From assembly GCF_004349105.1 (NCBI RefSeq), contig NZ_SMLB01000017.1, positions 54,583 to 118,582 on the forward strand: DNA of 64,000 nt. The letters are read 5' to 3'. A program made the translations under genes and the position numbers. The notes beneath the pieces are model-generated. The model was not told the DNA's origin. It made no database searches and was given only the letters and a program-made list of their open reading frames with translations. Shown here in pieces: positions 7,936 through 15,786 of the stretch (positions are counted from its first letter, which is position 1; every line of letters begins with the position of its first letter). The stretch comes from Jiangella aurantiaca (GTDB taxonomy: Bacteria; Actinomycetota; Actinomycetes; Jiangellales; Jiangellaceae).

Positions 7936-9370
7936 ATGGCAGACTCGCGACCGAACTTCCTCTTCGTCATCACCGACCAGCAGCGGTTCGACACCATCAG
8001 CGCACTCGGCCATGAGCAGGCGATCACCCCGAACCTCGACCGGCTCGTCCGCGAGGGCACCTCGTTCACCCGCGCCTATGTGACCGCGCCGTCGTGCACG
8101 CCGTCGAGGGCCAGCCTGTTCACCGGCATGTACCCGCACAGCACCGGCGTCTGGCGCAACAACGACCGTTGGTCGCACTCCTGGGTCGAGCTGCTCGCCG
8201 AGCGCGGCTACCGGTGCGTCAACGTCGGGAAGATGCACACGATCCCGTACGAGACGCCGCTGGGATTCCACGAGCGGCACGTCGTGGAGAACAAGGACCG
8301 CAGCAACCCGCGGCTGCCGTTCTTCCTGGACCAGTGGGACAAGGCGCTGTGGACCGCGGGCGTGCCGAAGCCGGACCGGACGATCCTCCGCTCCCGGACC
8401 GACTACGCCGAGAGCCTCGGCGCGTTCGCGTGGGAAGGCCCGGAGGACCTGCACTCGGACAACTTCGTCGGCCGGCTCGCCGGGCTGTGGCTGGAGCGCT
8501 ACACCGGCGCCGAGCCGTTCTTCCTCCAGGTCGGCTTCCCAGGACCGCATCCGCCGTACGACCCGACCCCCGAGTTCCTGGCGATGTACGACGACCGCGA
8601 CGTCGAGCCGCCGCACATGACGGCGGCGGACCTGGCGAGTCAACCGGCCGCTCTGAAGGAGCTCCGGCGGGACCACCTCACGGTCGACCACGACGGGATC
8701 GTCCATCTGGAGAACCCGTCACGGGAGCAGCTCGAGCGGCAACGCCGTCACTACCTGGCGAACGTCACCATGATCGACCACCAACTCGGGCTGTTGATCG
8801 ACGCGCTCGACGCTCGTGGCGTCCTCGACGACACCGTCGTCGTGTTCACGTCCGACCACGGGGACTGCCTCAATGACCACGGACACAGCCAGAAGTGGAC
8901 GATGTACGACCCGAGTGTCCGTGTCCCCGCGATCATCTGGAACCCCGCGCCGGGTCGCCGGCGGCCGGCAGCTCGACGGCCTCACCTCGGTCATGGACCT
9001 GGGACCGACGGTGCTGGACCTGGCCGGCATCGAGCCGCCGGAGTGGATGGAGGCACAGTCGCTCGTGCCCGCGCTCACCGGGACCGGATGGGCCGGACGG
9101 GAGTACGTCTTCGCCGAGCACGCGCGCGATCGCATCCTGACCGGCACCGCCCTCATGACGATGGTGCGCGACGACTCGATGAAGCTGGTCGCGTTCGTCG
9201 ACTCCGACGAAGGACAGCTCTTCGACCTGGAGGCGGATCCGCACGAGGAAGTGAACCTCTGGGACGATCCCGCCTATGCGGCGGACCGCTCCCGGCTGCT
9301 CGGCGCGATCACCCGCTGGCGCGCCGAGAGCGAGCTGCACACGGCCTCGTGGGCCATGGCCTTCCGCTGA
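7936..9370 (+). pseudogene. type I sulfatase with a single frameshift
   Basis: ATG 7936 opens PNFLFVITDQQRFDT, and residues 54-58 are CTPSR, the CxPSR signature whose Cys is converted to formylglycine. DHGDCLNDHGHSQ carries further metal and substrate residues. The frame stays intact to about 8950 (SVRVPAIIWNP), after which the sulfatase sequence continues one base later as RRVAGGRQLDGLTSVMDLGP and runs to a natural stop at 9370, giving ~478 residues, normal for the family. One extra base near 8951 therefore breaks the gene, unless it is a sequencing error. There is no signal peptide, so the product would be cytoplasmic. Confidence 0.8.
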
Positions 9371-9377
9371 CCGCCCT

Positions 9378-9411
9378 GACGTGGCCGCCGGCCTCAGCCG
9401 GCGGTCACGTC
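9378..9411. terminator. bidirectional hairpin terminator
   Basis: A 15-bp stem, GACGTGGCCGCCGGC (9378-9392) with GCCGGCGGTCACGTC (9397-9411), contains one G-T pair and a 4-nt loop. It lies between the convergent sulfatase and FadR-type genes, and the loop base trio 9394-9396 is the regulator's stop codon. There is no T-tract, as is common in high-GC actinobacteria. Confidence 0.7.
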
Positions 9412-10110
9412 GTCCGCATGCAGCGCGGCACCGATGCCGGAGCGGACGTCGCTGAGGATGCCGAGCATCGCCGCCTCGGCTGCCGCGCCGTCACCGTCGG
9501 CGATGGCCAGCATGACGGCCTCGTGCAGGTCCATCGCGGCCGGCACCGGATACGCATGGCTGTGACCGTGCAGCGGCCGTTCGGACACTGCCTCGATCAC
9601 CGGTTCGATCAGCGCCACGTACATCTCGTTGTGGCTGGCGCGCAGCACCGTGCGATGGAACGCGATGTCCGCCGCCAGATAGCGGTCGAGCCGGCCCGCC
9701 TCGCCGAAGACCCGCATCTCGCCGGCCGCCTGACGCAGCGCGTCCTTCTCGTCCTCCGTCGCCCGCGCCGCGGCGAGATGGGCCGCGAACGGCTCGATGC
9801 CGATGCGCAGCTCCGTCAGCGAGCGCAACTGCGCCGGGCGGTGCTCCGAGTCCAGGCGCCACCGGATGACCCGGCGATCGAACACGTGCCACGACTCCGG
9901 CGGCTGGACCACGATGCCGTGGCGCCGCTCCGACGTCACCAGGTGCATCGCCTCGAGGATGCGCATGCCCTCGCGGGCCACCGTGCGCGACACGTCGAAC
10001 CGCTCCTGAATGCCCTCCAGCGTCAGCGCCGTGCCGACGGGAATCCGCCCGCTCACGATGTCCGCGCCCAGCGCGTTCACGACGCCCGAGTGCAGGACCG
10101 TCGCCACCAT
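9394..10110 (-). CDS. FadR-subfamily GntR transcriptional regulator
   Basis: 238 aa from the ATG at 10110, which overlaps the stop of the dehydrogenase gene by one base (TGATG) and follows GAGGGGGAAG; longer starts lack similarity. The N-terminal winged helix contains TLEGIQERFDVSRTVAREGM and RILEAM.LVTSERRHG. The C-terminal all-helical FCD domain has the metal-binding pattern DxxFHRTVLRAS, HxxVMLAI. FCD regulators sense small acids such as sugar acids or lactate. Translational coupling with the hydroxyacid dehydrogenase and shared sites at 7890 and 11106 suggest it controls both that operon and the sulfatase. Confidence 0.85.
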   Translation of the reverse strand: MVATVLHSGVVNALGADIVSGRIPVGTALTLEGIQERFDVSRTVAREGMRILEAMHLVTSERRHGIVVQPPESWHVFDRRVIRWRLDSEHRPAQLRSLTELRIGIEPFAAHLAAARATEDEKDALRQAAGEMRVFGEAGRLDRYLAADIAFHRTVLRASHNEMYVALIEPVIEAVSERPLHGHSHAYPVPAAMDLHEAVMLAIADGDGAAAEAAMLGILSDVRSGIGAALHADDVTAG

Positions 10111-11072
10111 CACTTCCCCCTCACGATCCGGTTCCGCCACTCCACTTCGCCGAGCAGGGCTCGAGCGTTGTGTTCGATGAGTGCCGCGTACCCCAGCGGC
10201 CGTCCGCCCGCCGCGTGCGGAGACACGATGACACTTGGCAACTCCCACAGCGGCGAGTCGGCTGGGAGCGGCTCGGTCTCGAAGACGTCGAGCGCCGCCC
10301 CTGCGATCGCCCCTCTCCGCAGCGTGTCGATCAGGGCGCCCTCGTCGAGGACCGTGCCACGGCCGACGTTGAGGATCCAGGCCGTCGGCCGCAACAGGGC
10401 GAGCCGATCGGCGCCGACGAGTCGCCGGGTCGCGTCGCCGCCCGGGAGCGCGAGCACGAGGACGTCGACGGTGGGCAGCAGCGCGTCGACATCAGCATCG
10501 TCCACAACGTCGAAGCCGTCGCGCCGGCCCTTGCTGCGAGCGATGCCGATGACGTCGGCGCCGAGCATGGACAGGTAGCCGGCCAGCGTGCGCCCGATCC
10601 CGCCGAATCCCCAGACCGCCACGCGGCGCCCTCGCAGCGTGCTGAACTCCGGCGCGTCGTCACCGGGCTGCCGGCCGCCCCGGTCACTCCACTCGTGCCG
10701 CAGCTGCGCGTCGCGCAGCAGGTCCAGCCGTCGTGCCGCGGCGAGGAGGAGCGCGAGCGCATGCTCGGCCACCGGACGGTCGTGGAGCCCGGCACCCGAG
10801 GTGAGTACCACGTCCGAGCCGAAGCCCGCCTCCGAGACCTGCTCGGCTCCGGCACCGAGGGACTGCACCCACCGCACCCGCGTCATCCGCTGCGCCGCCG
10901 ACCGCACCCATTCACGCGAGTTTCCCCACACCACCAGGGCGTCGGCCTGCTCGAGCCGGGCGTCGACAGGTGCCGTCACGTCATAGATCTCCGCACTGAT
11001 CCCCTGCGGCAGCGCGAACCGGCCGTCGAGCGTGTTCGGGACCATGAGCCGGAGATCCATGGTGCGTTTCAC
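10110..11072 (-). CDS. D-2-hydroxyacid dehydrogenase
   Basis: 320 aa from the GTG at 11072; an ATG four codons in (11060) is also possible. The NAD-binding site is VAVWGFGGIGRTLAGY. Catalytic residues are Arg in NVGRGTVLDE, Glu near LDVFETEPLP and His in IVSPHAAGG. Residues 96-100 (RPVAEHAL) match the substrate-domain motif. The family reversibly reduces 2-keto acids to D-2-hydroxy acids (glyoxylate, phosphoglycerate, sugar-derived keto acids); the substrate is not decidable. It forms a two-gene operon with the FadR-type regulator. Confidence 0.88.
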   Translation of the reverse strand: MKRTMDLRLMVPNTLDGRFALPQGISAEIYDVTAPVDARLEQADALVVWGNSREWVRSAAQRMTRVRWVQSLGAGAEQVSEAGFGSDVVLTSGAGLHDRPVAEHALALLLAAARRLDLLRDAQLRHEWSDRGGRQPGDDAPEFSTLRGRRVAVWGFGGIGRTLAGYLSMLGADVIGIARSKGRRDGFDVVDDADVDALLPTVDVLVLALPGGDATRRLVGADRLALLRPTAWILNVGRGTVLDEGALIDTLRRGAIAGAALDVFETEPLPADSPLWELPSVIVSPHAAGGRPLGYAALIEHNARALLGEVEWRNRIVRGK

Positions 11073-11105
11073 GCTCCTCGACGGGGTGGGCGGGAGATCA
11101 GGTAA

Positions 11106-11122
11106 AAGGTAGCACCTTTGAT
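11106..11122. promoter_or_regulatory. candidate FadR/GntR operator upstream of the dehydrogenase-regulator operon
   Basis: The site contains AAAGGT-AGC-ACCTTT (11105-11119), a perfect palindrome with a 3-nt centre, 33 bp before the operon start. The 17-mer AAGGTAGCACCTTTGAT resembles the site at 7890. It has the GGTnnnACC form expected for a FadR-type protein and suggests autoregulation. Confidence 0.55.
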
Positions 11123-11328
11123 CGCTCGCTCCGCCGTCACGCGACTCACCACTCGCAGGTGACCGGACGAGTCCGCCGCGACTGGCGGCGGGTGGGACCA
11201 GCCGCGGTCTGCTTGACGCCTACCCCAGTCGCCCCGGAGCCGTCTGAAACCCGGTGTTCCCGCTCTTACCTCGCGGCTCGGCCAGTCGTGCGGATCCGCC
11301 CGATCACCTCTCCCTACCGACCGGACGG

Positions 11329-11440
11329 CCCGGCCCGACGTGACAATGCGTCGGCGGGGTCTGCCGCGGCCTGGCTCGCGACCACGTCGCACCGGTAGCC
11401 TCGGTGCCACGACCATGACGACGAACAACCGGTCGCCGCA
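11329..11440 (+). repeat. 112-bp dispersed repeat, copy 2
   Basis: Aligns gap-free to 5760-5871, with an identical core at 11366-11422. It covers the leader and first nine codons of the LuxR-type pseudogene. The remaining gap 11123-11328 contains no gene that I can support. Confidence 0.85.
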
Positions 11441-11938
11441 GGGTCTCCTCGGACGGCGAAACGAGTCCCAAGCCCTCGACGACCTGTTGGCCGGCGTCCA
11501 GGGCGGCCTCAGCGCGACCGTCGTCCTGCACGGCGAGGCCGGCGTCGGCAAGACCGCGCTTCTCGAGTACGTCCAGCTGCGAGCATCCGGCTGCGGCGCG
11601 AGAACCGCCGGGCCGACGCCAGGGAGCACCTGGGCCTCGCCCACGAGCTGCTGAGTCAGACCGGTGCCGACGGCTTCGCCGAACGCGCCCGGCGCGAGTT
11701 CGAGGCGACCGGGGCCGTCGTCCCCCGCCAGACGGTCCGCCCCAGCACGACGCTCACCCCGCAGGAGGCCCAGATCGCCCGGCTGGCCGGCGAGGGTCTG
11801 ACGAACCCGGAGATCGGTGCGCAGCTCTTCCTCAGCCCGCACACCGTCGAATGGCAACTGCGCAAGGTCTTCGCCAAGCTCGGCATCACCTCCCGCCGGC
11901 AGATCCGCGCCACGCTGGGCCAGCGGGCCTTGGCGTAG
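11415..11938 (+). pseudogene. LuxR/LAL-family regulator with a large internal deletion and frameshift
   Basis: From ATG 11415 the frame reads MTTNNRSPQGLLGRRNESQA and LHGEAGVGKTALLEYV, the N-terminus and Walker A of a large ATP-dependent LuxR regulator (normally ~900 residues). Near 11585 the sequence jumps, in another frame, to the protein's C-terminus: RRADAREHLGLAHELLSQTG, then the LuxR helix-turn-helix LTPQEAQIARLAGEGLTNPE and LFLSPHTVEWQLRKVFAKLG, ending at a TAG at 11936-11938. Roughly 700 residues are missing, so this is a pseudogene. Confidence 0.8.
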
Positions 11939-11974
11939 GGGTTCCCGGGCGGCGCGCAGTACGTGCACGACAGG

Positions 11975-13072
11975 TCATGGACGCGAGGTCCGGCCCGGTC
12001 GCTTCTCGACGCCGCTCTCGGCTGCCGCGGCTTCTGCCTTGGCGTCCTCGACCGCCGCTTCGGCCTGCTGGGCGACCTGGTCCGCGGCCGCAGCGGCGTC
12101 GGCGGAGAGCCGGTCGCCGGCGGTGAGTTCGCGGTGCCCGTCGTGGTCGAGCTCGGCCGGCCGATCGCCGCCGCCGTGGTCGGCCGCCGGCGGGGTGACG
12201 GTGCCTGCGTGGCCGCCGAAGGCGCTGGTGACGGAGCGGATCGCCTCGGTGAGCTCGCCGGGGATGACCCAGAACGTGTTGTTGCCGCCGTCGGCGAGGT
12301 GCGGCAGCGTCTCGAGGTACTTGTAAGCGAGCACCTTCGGGTCGGCGTCGTTCTGATGCACCGCCTGGAAGACCCGCTCGATGGCCCGCGCCTCACCGTC
12401 GGCCCGCAGGATCATGGCCTGCTGATGCCCTTGCGCCTCCAGGATCTCCTGCTGCCGGGTGCCCTCAGCCGTGAGGATCTTCGACTGCCGCTCCCCCTCG
12501 GCATGCAGGATCACCGCACGCTTGTCGCGCTCGGCGCGCATCTGCTTCTCCATGGCCTCCTTGATGGTGGACGGCGGGTCGATCGCCTTGATCTCGACCC
12601 GGTTCACCCGGATGCCCCACTTCCCGGTCGCCTCGTCGAGGACCGTGCGCAGCTGGGCGTTGATCACCTCGCGGGAGGTGAGCGTCTTCTCCAGATCCAT
12701 GCTGCCGATGACGTTGCGCAGCGTGGTGACCGTGAGCTGGTCGATCGCCTGCAGGTAGTTCGCCACCTCGTACGCCGCGGCGCGTGGGTCGGTGATCTGG
12801 TAGTAGAGCACCGTGTCGATGTTCACCACCAGGTTGTCCTCGGTGATCACCGGCTGCGGCTGCGACGAGAACACGTGCTCGCGCACGTCCAGCTTGGTGT
12901 TGATGCGGTCGACCATCGGGATGATGAAGTTCAGGCCTGGCTGGAGCGTCGTGCGGTAACGGCCGAACCGTTCGACGTTGTAGCGACGCGCCTGAGGCAC
13001 CACCCGCACGGTCGACGCCACCCCGAACACCACCACGGCGACGATGACGATGATGAGCACCAAGAGTTCCAT
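11975..13072 (-). CDS. SPFH domain / band 7 family protein (stomatin/HflK-like)
   Basis: 365 aa. An N-terminal membrane anchor (MELLVLIIVIVAVVVFGVAS) is followed by the SPFH domain (about residues 25-190: VVPQARRYNVERFGRY, LQPGLNFIIPMVD, TLRNVIGSMDLEKTL) and a coiled-coil region rich in Glu, Ala and Arg (about 180-235). The acidic, alanine-rich tail after residue 300 is low complexity. Such proteins oligomerise in membrane microdomains and scaffold proteases or transporters. It starts 18 bp after the NfeD gene with a GGAGGA site, the typical NfeD-SPFH partnership. Confidence 0.9.
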   Translation of the reverse strand: MELLVLIIVIVAVVVFGVASTVRVVPQARRYNVERFGRYRTTLQPGLNFIIPMVDRINTKLDVREHVFSSQPQPVITEDNLVVNIDTVLYYQITDPRAAAYEVANYLQAIDQLTVTTLRNVIGSMDLEKTLTSREVINAQLRTVLDEATGKWGIRVNRVEIKAIDPPSTIKEAMEKQMRAERDKRAVILHAEGERQSKILTAEGTRQQEILEAQGHQQAMILRADGEARAIERVFQAVHQNDADPKVLAYKYLETLPHLADGGNNTFWVIPGELTEAIRSVTSAFGGHAGTVTPPAADHGGGDRPAELDHDGHRELTAGDRLSADAAAAADQVAQQAEAAVEDAKAEAAAAESGVEKRPGRTSRP

Positions 13073-13090
13073 GTCTCCTCCGTGGTCGTC

Positions 13091-13528
13091 TCAGGGCAGC
13101 AGCTCCCGGGGGTACACGATGGCCGTGGCGCCCTCGATCTCCATGACGTCGACCACCGCTCCGGCCGGGATGACGTGGTCGTCGTCCAGGGCGCGCGCCG
13201 ACCACATCTCACCCGACAGCTTGATGAGCCCGTGGTCGGCGGTGACCTCCTCGACCACGACGGCCTTCTTGCCGATCAACGCGTCACTGCCCTCGCTGGT
13301 CAGCGGCGGATGGCTCATGTGCTGCCGGGCGACCGGACGGACGACCAGCAGTCCGGCCGCGCCCGCGAGGGCGAACGCCGCGATCTGCAGGAGCCAGGGT
13401 CCGCCCAGTCCTGCGACGACGGCCGCCACGAGTGCCGCACCGGCGAGCAGCCCGAACGCGAACGTGAGCGTGAAGAACTCCGCCGCGCCCAGCGCCGCGG
13501 CCACCAGCAGCCACACGATCCACGACAT
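13091..13528 (-). CDS. NfeD family membrane protein
   Basis: 145 aa from the ATG at 13528, chosen because GGGAGGT precedes it by seven bases and it opens MSWIVWLLVAAALGAAEFF. Three or four hydrophobic helices lie in residues 4-75. The C-terminal ~65 residues form the soluble OB-fold NfeD domain (GKKAVVVEEVTADHGLIKLS, ending VYPRELLP). NfeD proteins pair with SPFH proteins in membrane quality control. This is the first gene of the two-gene operon. Confidence 0.88.
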   Translation of the reverse strand: MSWIVWLLVAAALGAAEFFTLTFAFGLLAGAALVAAVVAGLGGPWLLQIAAFALAGAAGLLVVRPVARQHMSHPPLTSEGSDALIGKKAVVVEEVTADHGLIKLSGEMWSARALDDDHVIPAGAVVDVMEIEGATAIVYPRELLP

Positions 13529-13639
13529 CGAACCGACCTCCCGGGCATCCAGGACGGTTCCTACCAATCTAGCTCGGCGGACGCCCCGTTCAGCAGGGCC
13601 GGCACCGGATTGTGACCGACGGCGGCAGCCGACGCGACG

Positions 13640-13900
13640 TCACTGCGTGAACGGGTCCTTGCCGGCGGCGACGGCGGAGAGCAGCGCGGCGGCGGCCAGC
13701 ACCTCCTCGACCGGCGCCGCCTCGCCGTCGTCGTACCCGAGGTCCGCCGCCGTCGCCGCACTGCTCGTGGCGACGGCCGGGAAGCCCGCGGCTTCGACCA
13801 TCCGGGCCGAGGCCGCGTCCAGCGCGTTCGGCAGGACGAGCGGGGTGCCCGGCACGTGCAGAGCGCGGAGCCCGTTCCCGGACCCGGCCAGTCGCTCGGC
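13640..13900 (-). pseudogene. N-terminal fragment of an isocitrate lyase/PEP mutase family protein
   Basis: LRALHVPGTPLVLPNALDAA, SARMVEAAGFPAVATSSAAT and LGYDDGEAAPVEEVLA match the first ~75 residues of the PEP mutase/isocitrate lyase superfamily, ending abruptly at a TGA near 13640. The remaining ~180 residues, including most of the active site, are missing and no in-frame start is obvious upstream. The surrounding gap 13568-14147 otherwise contains only the hairpin at 14019. Confidence 0.65.
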
Positions 13901-14018
13901 CCGAACGGCCCCGCCGGGCAGGCACGGCGCCTCGCCGAGGCGTTGTTGTCGGCCGCCGCACCGCGACAGGCCTGACGCGCACTCCGTCGTCTGGAAATGA
14001 GCTCTTCAGCTGTCCCGC

Positions 14019-14090
14019 GTTGATCTTGGAGTTGTTCGGCCATCGCGGCATGAAATGTCCGATAGATGGCCGAACAACTCCAAGATCAAC
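14019..14090. repeat. 26-bp perfect inverted repeat with a 20-nt loop
   Basis: Left arm 14019-14044 (starting GTTGATCTTGGAG) is the exact reverse complement of right arm 14065-14090 (ending CAAGATCAAC), around a 20-nt loop. It would form a long, uninterrupted hairpin in DNA or RNA. It lies in a non-coding gap between a PEP mutase fragment and the 3' end of a GntR gene. There is no T-tract, and the arms are AT-richer than the surroundings, so it resembles a small palindromic mobile or REP-like element rather than a standard terminator. Confidence 0.8.
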
Positions 14091-14147
14091 ACCAGGGAGT
14101 GCACCGCGGGTAGTGGCGCCGTACCGTCCAGGCCGGGCCCGACCGTG

Positions 14148-14825
14148 TCACCGGTACCGGCCGGTGGGGTCCTTCTCCGCGGCCGACAGGTCGCGCAACA
14201 GCCGGGCGATGTGGGAGCGGCCGGCGGCCTCGGCCAGCACGGGGTCGCCGGACTCCAGGGCGTCGACGATCCGGCGGTGCTCGGTGACGGCGAGCGGCAT
14301 GCCGCCGGGCGAGCGGTGCGTCGTGTACATCGCCAGCCGGATCTGCTGCTGGAGCACCTCGAGCTGAGCGGTCAGCCGGCTGTTGCCGGCGAGCTCGCGG
14401 ACCCGAGCGTGGAACCGCATGTCCAGGTCGTAATGGCGCTCGACGTCGCCGGCCTCCACGGCCGCGACGTGCTGCGCCAGCAGGTCGCGGAGCGCCGCGA
14501 TGTCGCCGTCGTGGGCCCGCTGGCTGGCCAGCCGGCACGCGAGCCCTTCGAGCGCCTCGCGGACCTCATAGATCTCGACCAGCGACTCCGCGTCGAGGTC
14601 CGCCACGACGGCGCCCTTGTTCGGTTCGACGTGGGCGAGGCCCTCGTAGGCGATGCGGGCGATCGCCTCGCGGGCCGGGCTGCGGCTCACCCCCAGCCAC
14701 TCGGCGACGTTCGGGACCGACAGGCGGGTCCCGGGTGCCAGCTCGTGTCCGAGGATCGCCTCGCGCAGCGCGAGGTAGGCCCGTTCGGCGAGCCCCTGCT
14801 CGCGCTTGCTCGTCTCCGTCGTCAT
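14148..14825 (-). CDS. GntR family transcriptional regulator (FCD domain)
   Basis: 225 aa from the ATG at 14825, preceded by GGAGGGGC. The winged helix covers residues ~12-75 (LREAILGHELAPGTRLSVPN, WLGVSRSPAREAIARIAYEG). The FCD domain follows, with EVREALEGLACRLAS, DLDMRFHARVRELAGN and the final metal-site histidines in TEHRRIVDAL and RSHIARLL. It diverges from the importer operon beginning at 14962, which it most likely controls through the palindromes between the genes, with an imported or derived acid as effector. Confidence 0.87.
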   Translation of the reverse strand: MTTETSKREQGLAERAYLALREAILGHELAPGTRLSVPNVAEWLGVSRSPAREAIARIAYEGLAHVEPNKGAVVADLDAESLVEIYEVREALEGLACRLASQRAHDGDIAALRDLLAQHVAAVEAGDVERHYDLDMRFHARVRELAGNSRLTAQLEVLQQQIRLAMYTTHRSPGGMPLAVTEHRRIVDALESGDPVLAEAAGRSHIARLLRDLSAAEKDPTGRYR

Positions 14826-14841
14826 CGCCCCTCCGCTCGAC

Positions 14842-14915
14842 GTTGCATGTAATCTAGCGCGCCCGACGCCCAAAAGGCGAGATTCCACGCCGATTCCTCT
14901 TGCAATTGCATGCAG
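14842..14915. promoter_or_regulatory. intergenic region with GntR-type palindromes
   Basis: Between the divergent GntR gene and the importer operon lie two overlapping perfect palindromes, TGCAATTGCA (14901-14910) and TGCATGCA (14907-14914), and a related TTGCATG at about 14843-14849. Repeated TTGCA/TGCAA half-sites in a divergent promoter suggest binding sites for the adjacent regulator. Confidence 0.45.
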
Positions 14916-14961
14916 TCCTTCGTAACGTCGCGGACACACCGTCGACCGAAAGGGCGCGTAG

Positions 14962-15786
14962 ATGACCACGACCACCGTCACTCGCTCCGCCCCTCGACGC
15001 CGCCGGCCGGCCGCCGGCGCCGTGAGCGGAACCTCCCGGCGCGTCGCCCTCGGCGTGCTCGGCGCCGCCATCGCGGTCGCGATCTGGTACCTGGTCGCCG
15101 TCTCCGGCATCGTCTCCGGGCGGGGTGTGCCCCGTCCCGACGAGGTGCTGTCGGCCGGCTGGGTGCTGTTCACCGAGCAGGATCTGCTGTTCGACATCCG
15201 GGTGAGCATGACCCGCGTCTGCATCGGTGTCACCATCGGCTCGCTGCTCGCGCTGCCCGTCGGCTTCCTGCTGGCCTGGTATCCCACCCTGCGTGCCATG
15301 GCCGAACCGCTGGTCAACTTCTTCCGCGCGCTGCCGCCCATCGCACTGGTGCCGCTGGTCATCGTCTACTTCGGCATCGGCGAGAACGCCCGCATCTCGA
15401 TCCTCGTCTACGCGTCGTTCTTCGCCGCGGTGATCGTGCTGTTCGAGGGCATCTCCAGCATCGACCCGCTGCTCGTCCGGGCCACTCGCGTGCTCGGCGC
15501 CAACCCGTGGGAGGTGTTCGCCCGGACGGTCGTGCCAGCGTCGGTGCCCCACCTGTTCACGGCCGTCCGCGTGGCGCTCGGCGTCTCGTGGGCCACCGTC
15601 GTCGCCGCGGAGCTGGTGGCCGCCCAGCGGGGCCTCGGCGCTGCCATCCAGGACGCCGCGACGTTCTACCGCATCCCCGACATGTATGTCGGCATCGCCA
15701 TGATCGGCGCGACCGCGCTGCTCATGGACCTCGTCCTCAAGCTCGTCCAGTCCCGGCTCACCACTTGGCAGGAGAAGACGCGATGA
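14962..15786 (+). CDS. ABC transporter permease, SsuC/TauC type
   Basis: 274 aa, inner-membrane permease with about six helices. After an Arg-rich start the first helix is at about residues 25-50. The cytoplasmic EAA loop lies near 180-200 (VLGANPWEVFARTVVPASVP), which docks on the ATPase. Sequence features (RVCIGVTIGSLLALPVGFL, RALPPIALVPLVIVYFGIGE) are typical of permeases for sulfonates, taurine, nitrate or pyrimidine precursors. First gene of a GntR-associated operon; its stop overlaps the ATPase start (ATGA). Confidence 0.9.
   Translation: MTTTTVTRSAPRRRRPAAGAVSGTSRRVALGVLGAAIAVAIWYLVAVSGIVSGRGVPRPDEVLSAGWVLFTEQDLLFDIRVSMTRVCIGVTIGSLLALPVGFLLAWYPTLRAMAEPLVNFFRALPPIALVPLVIVYFGIGENARISILVYASFFAAVIVLFEGISSIDPLLVRATRVLGANPWEVFARTVVPASVPHLFTAVRVALGVSWATVVAAELVAAQRGLGAAIQDAATFYRIPDMYVGIAMIGATALLMDLVLKLVQSRLTTWQEKTR

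Noticed and set aside
11963..13615. Long open frame on the plus strand opposite the SPFH/NfeD genes (about 550 codons)
   Set aside because: Composition is a shadow of the real genes: Arg/Asp/Val-rich with no domain, while the minus strand carries clear SPFH and NfeD motifs and ribosome sites.
14144..14175. TGTCAC near the 3' end of the GntR gene
   Set aside because: It lies inside a coding end, directs transcription against the gene and has no suitable gene downstream.
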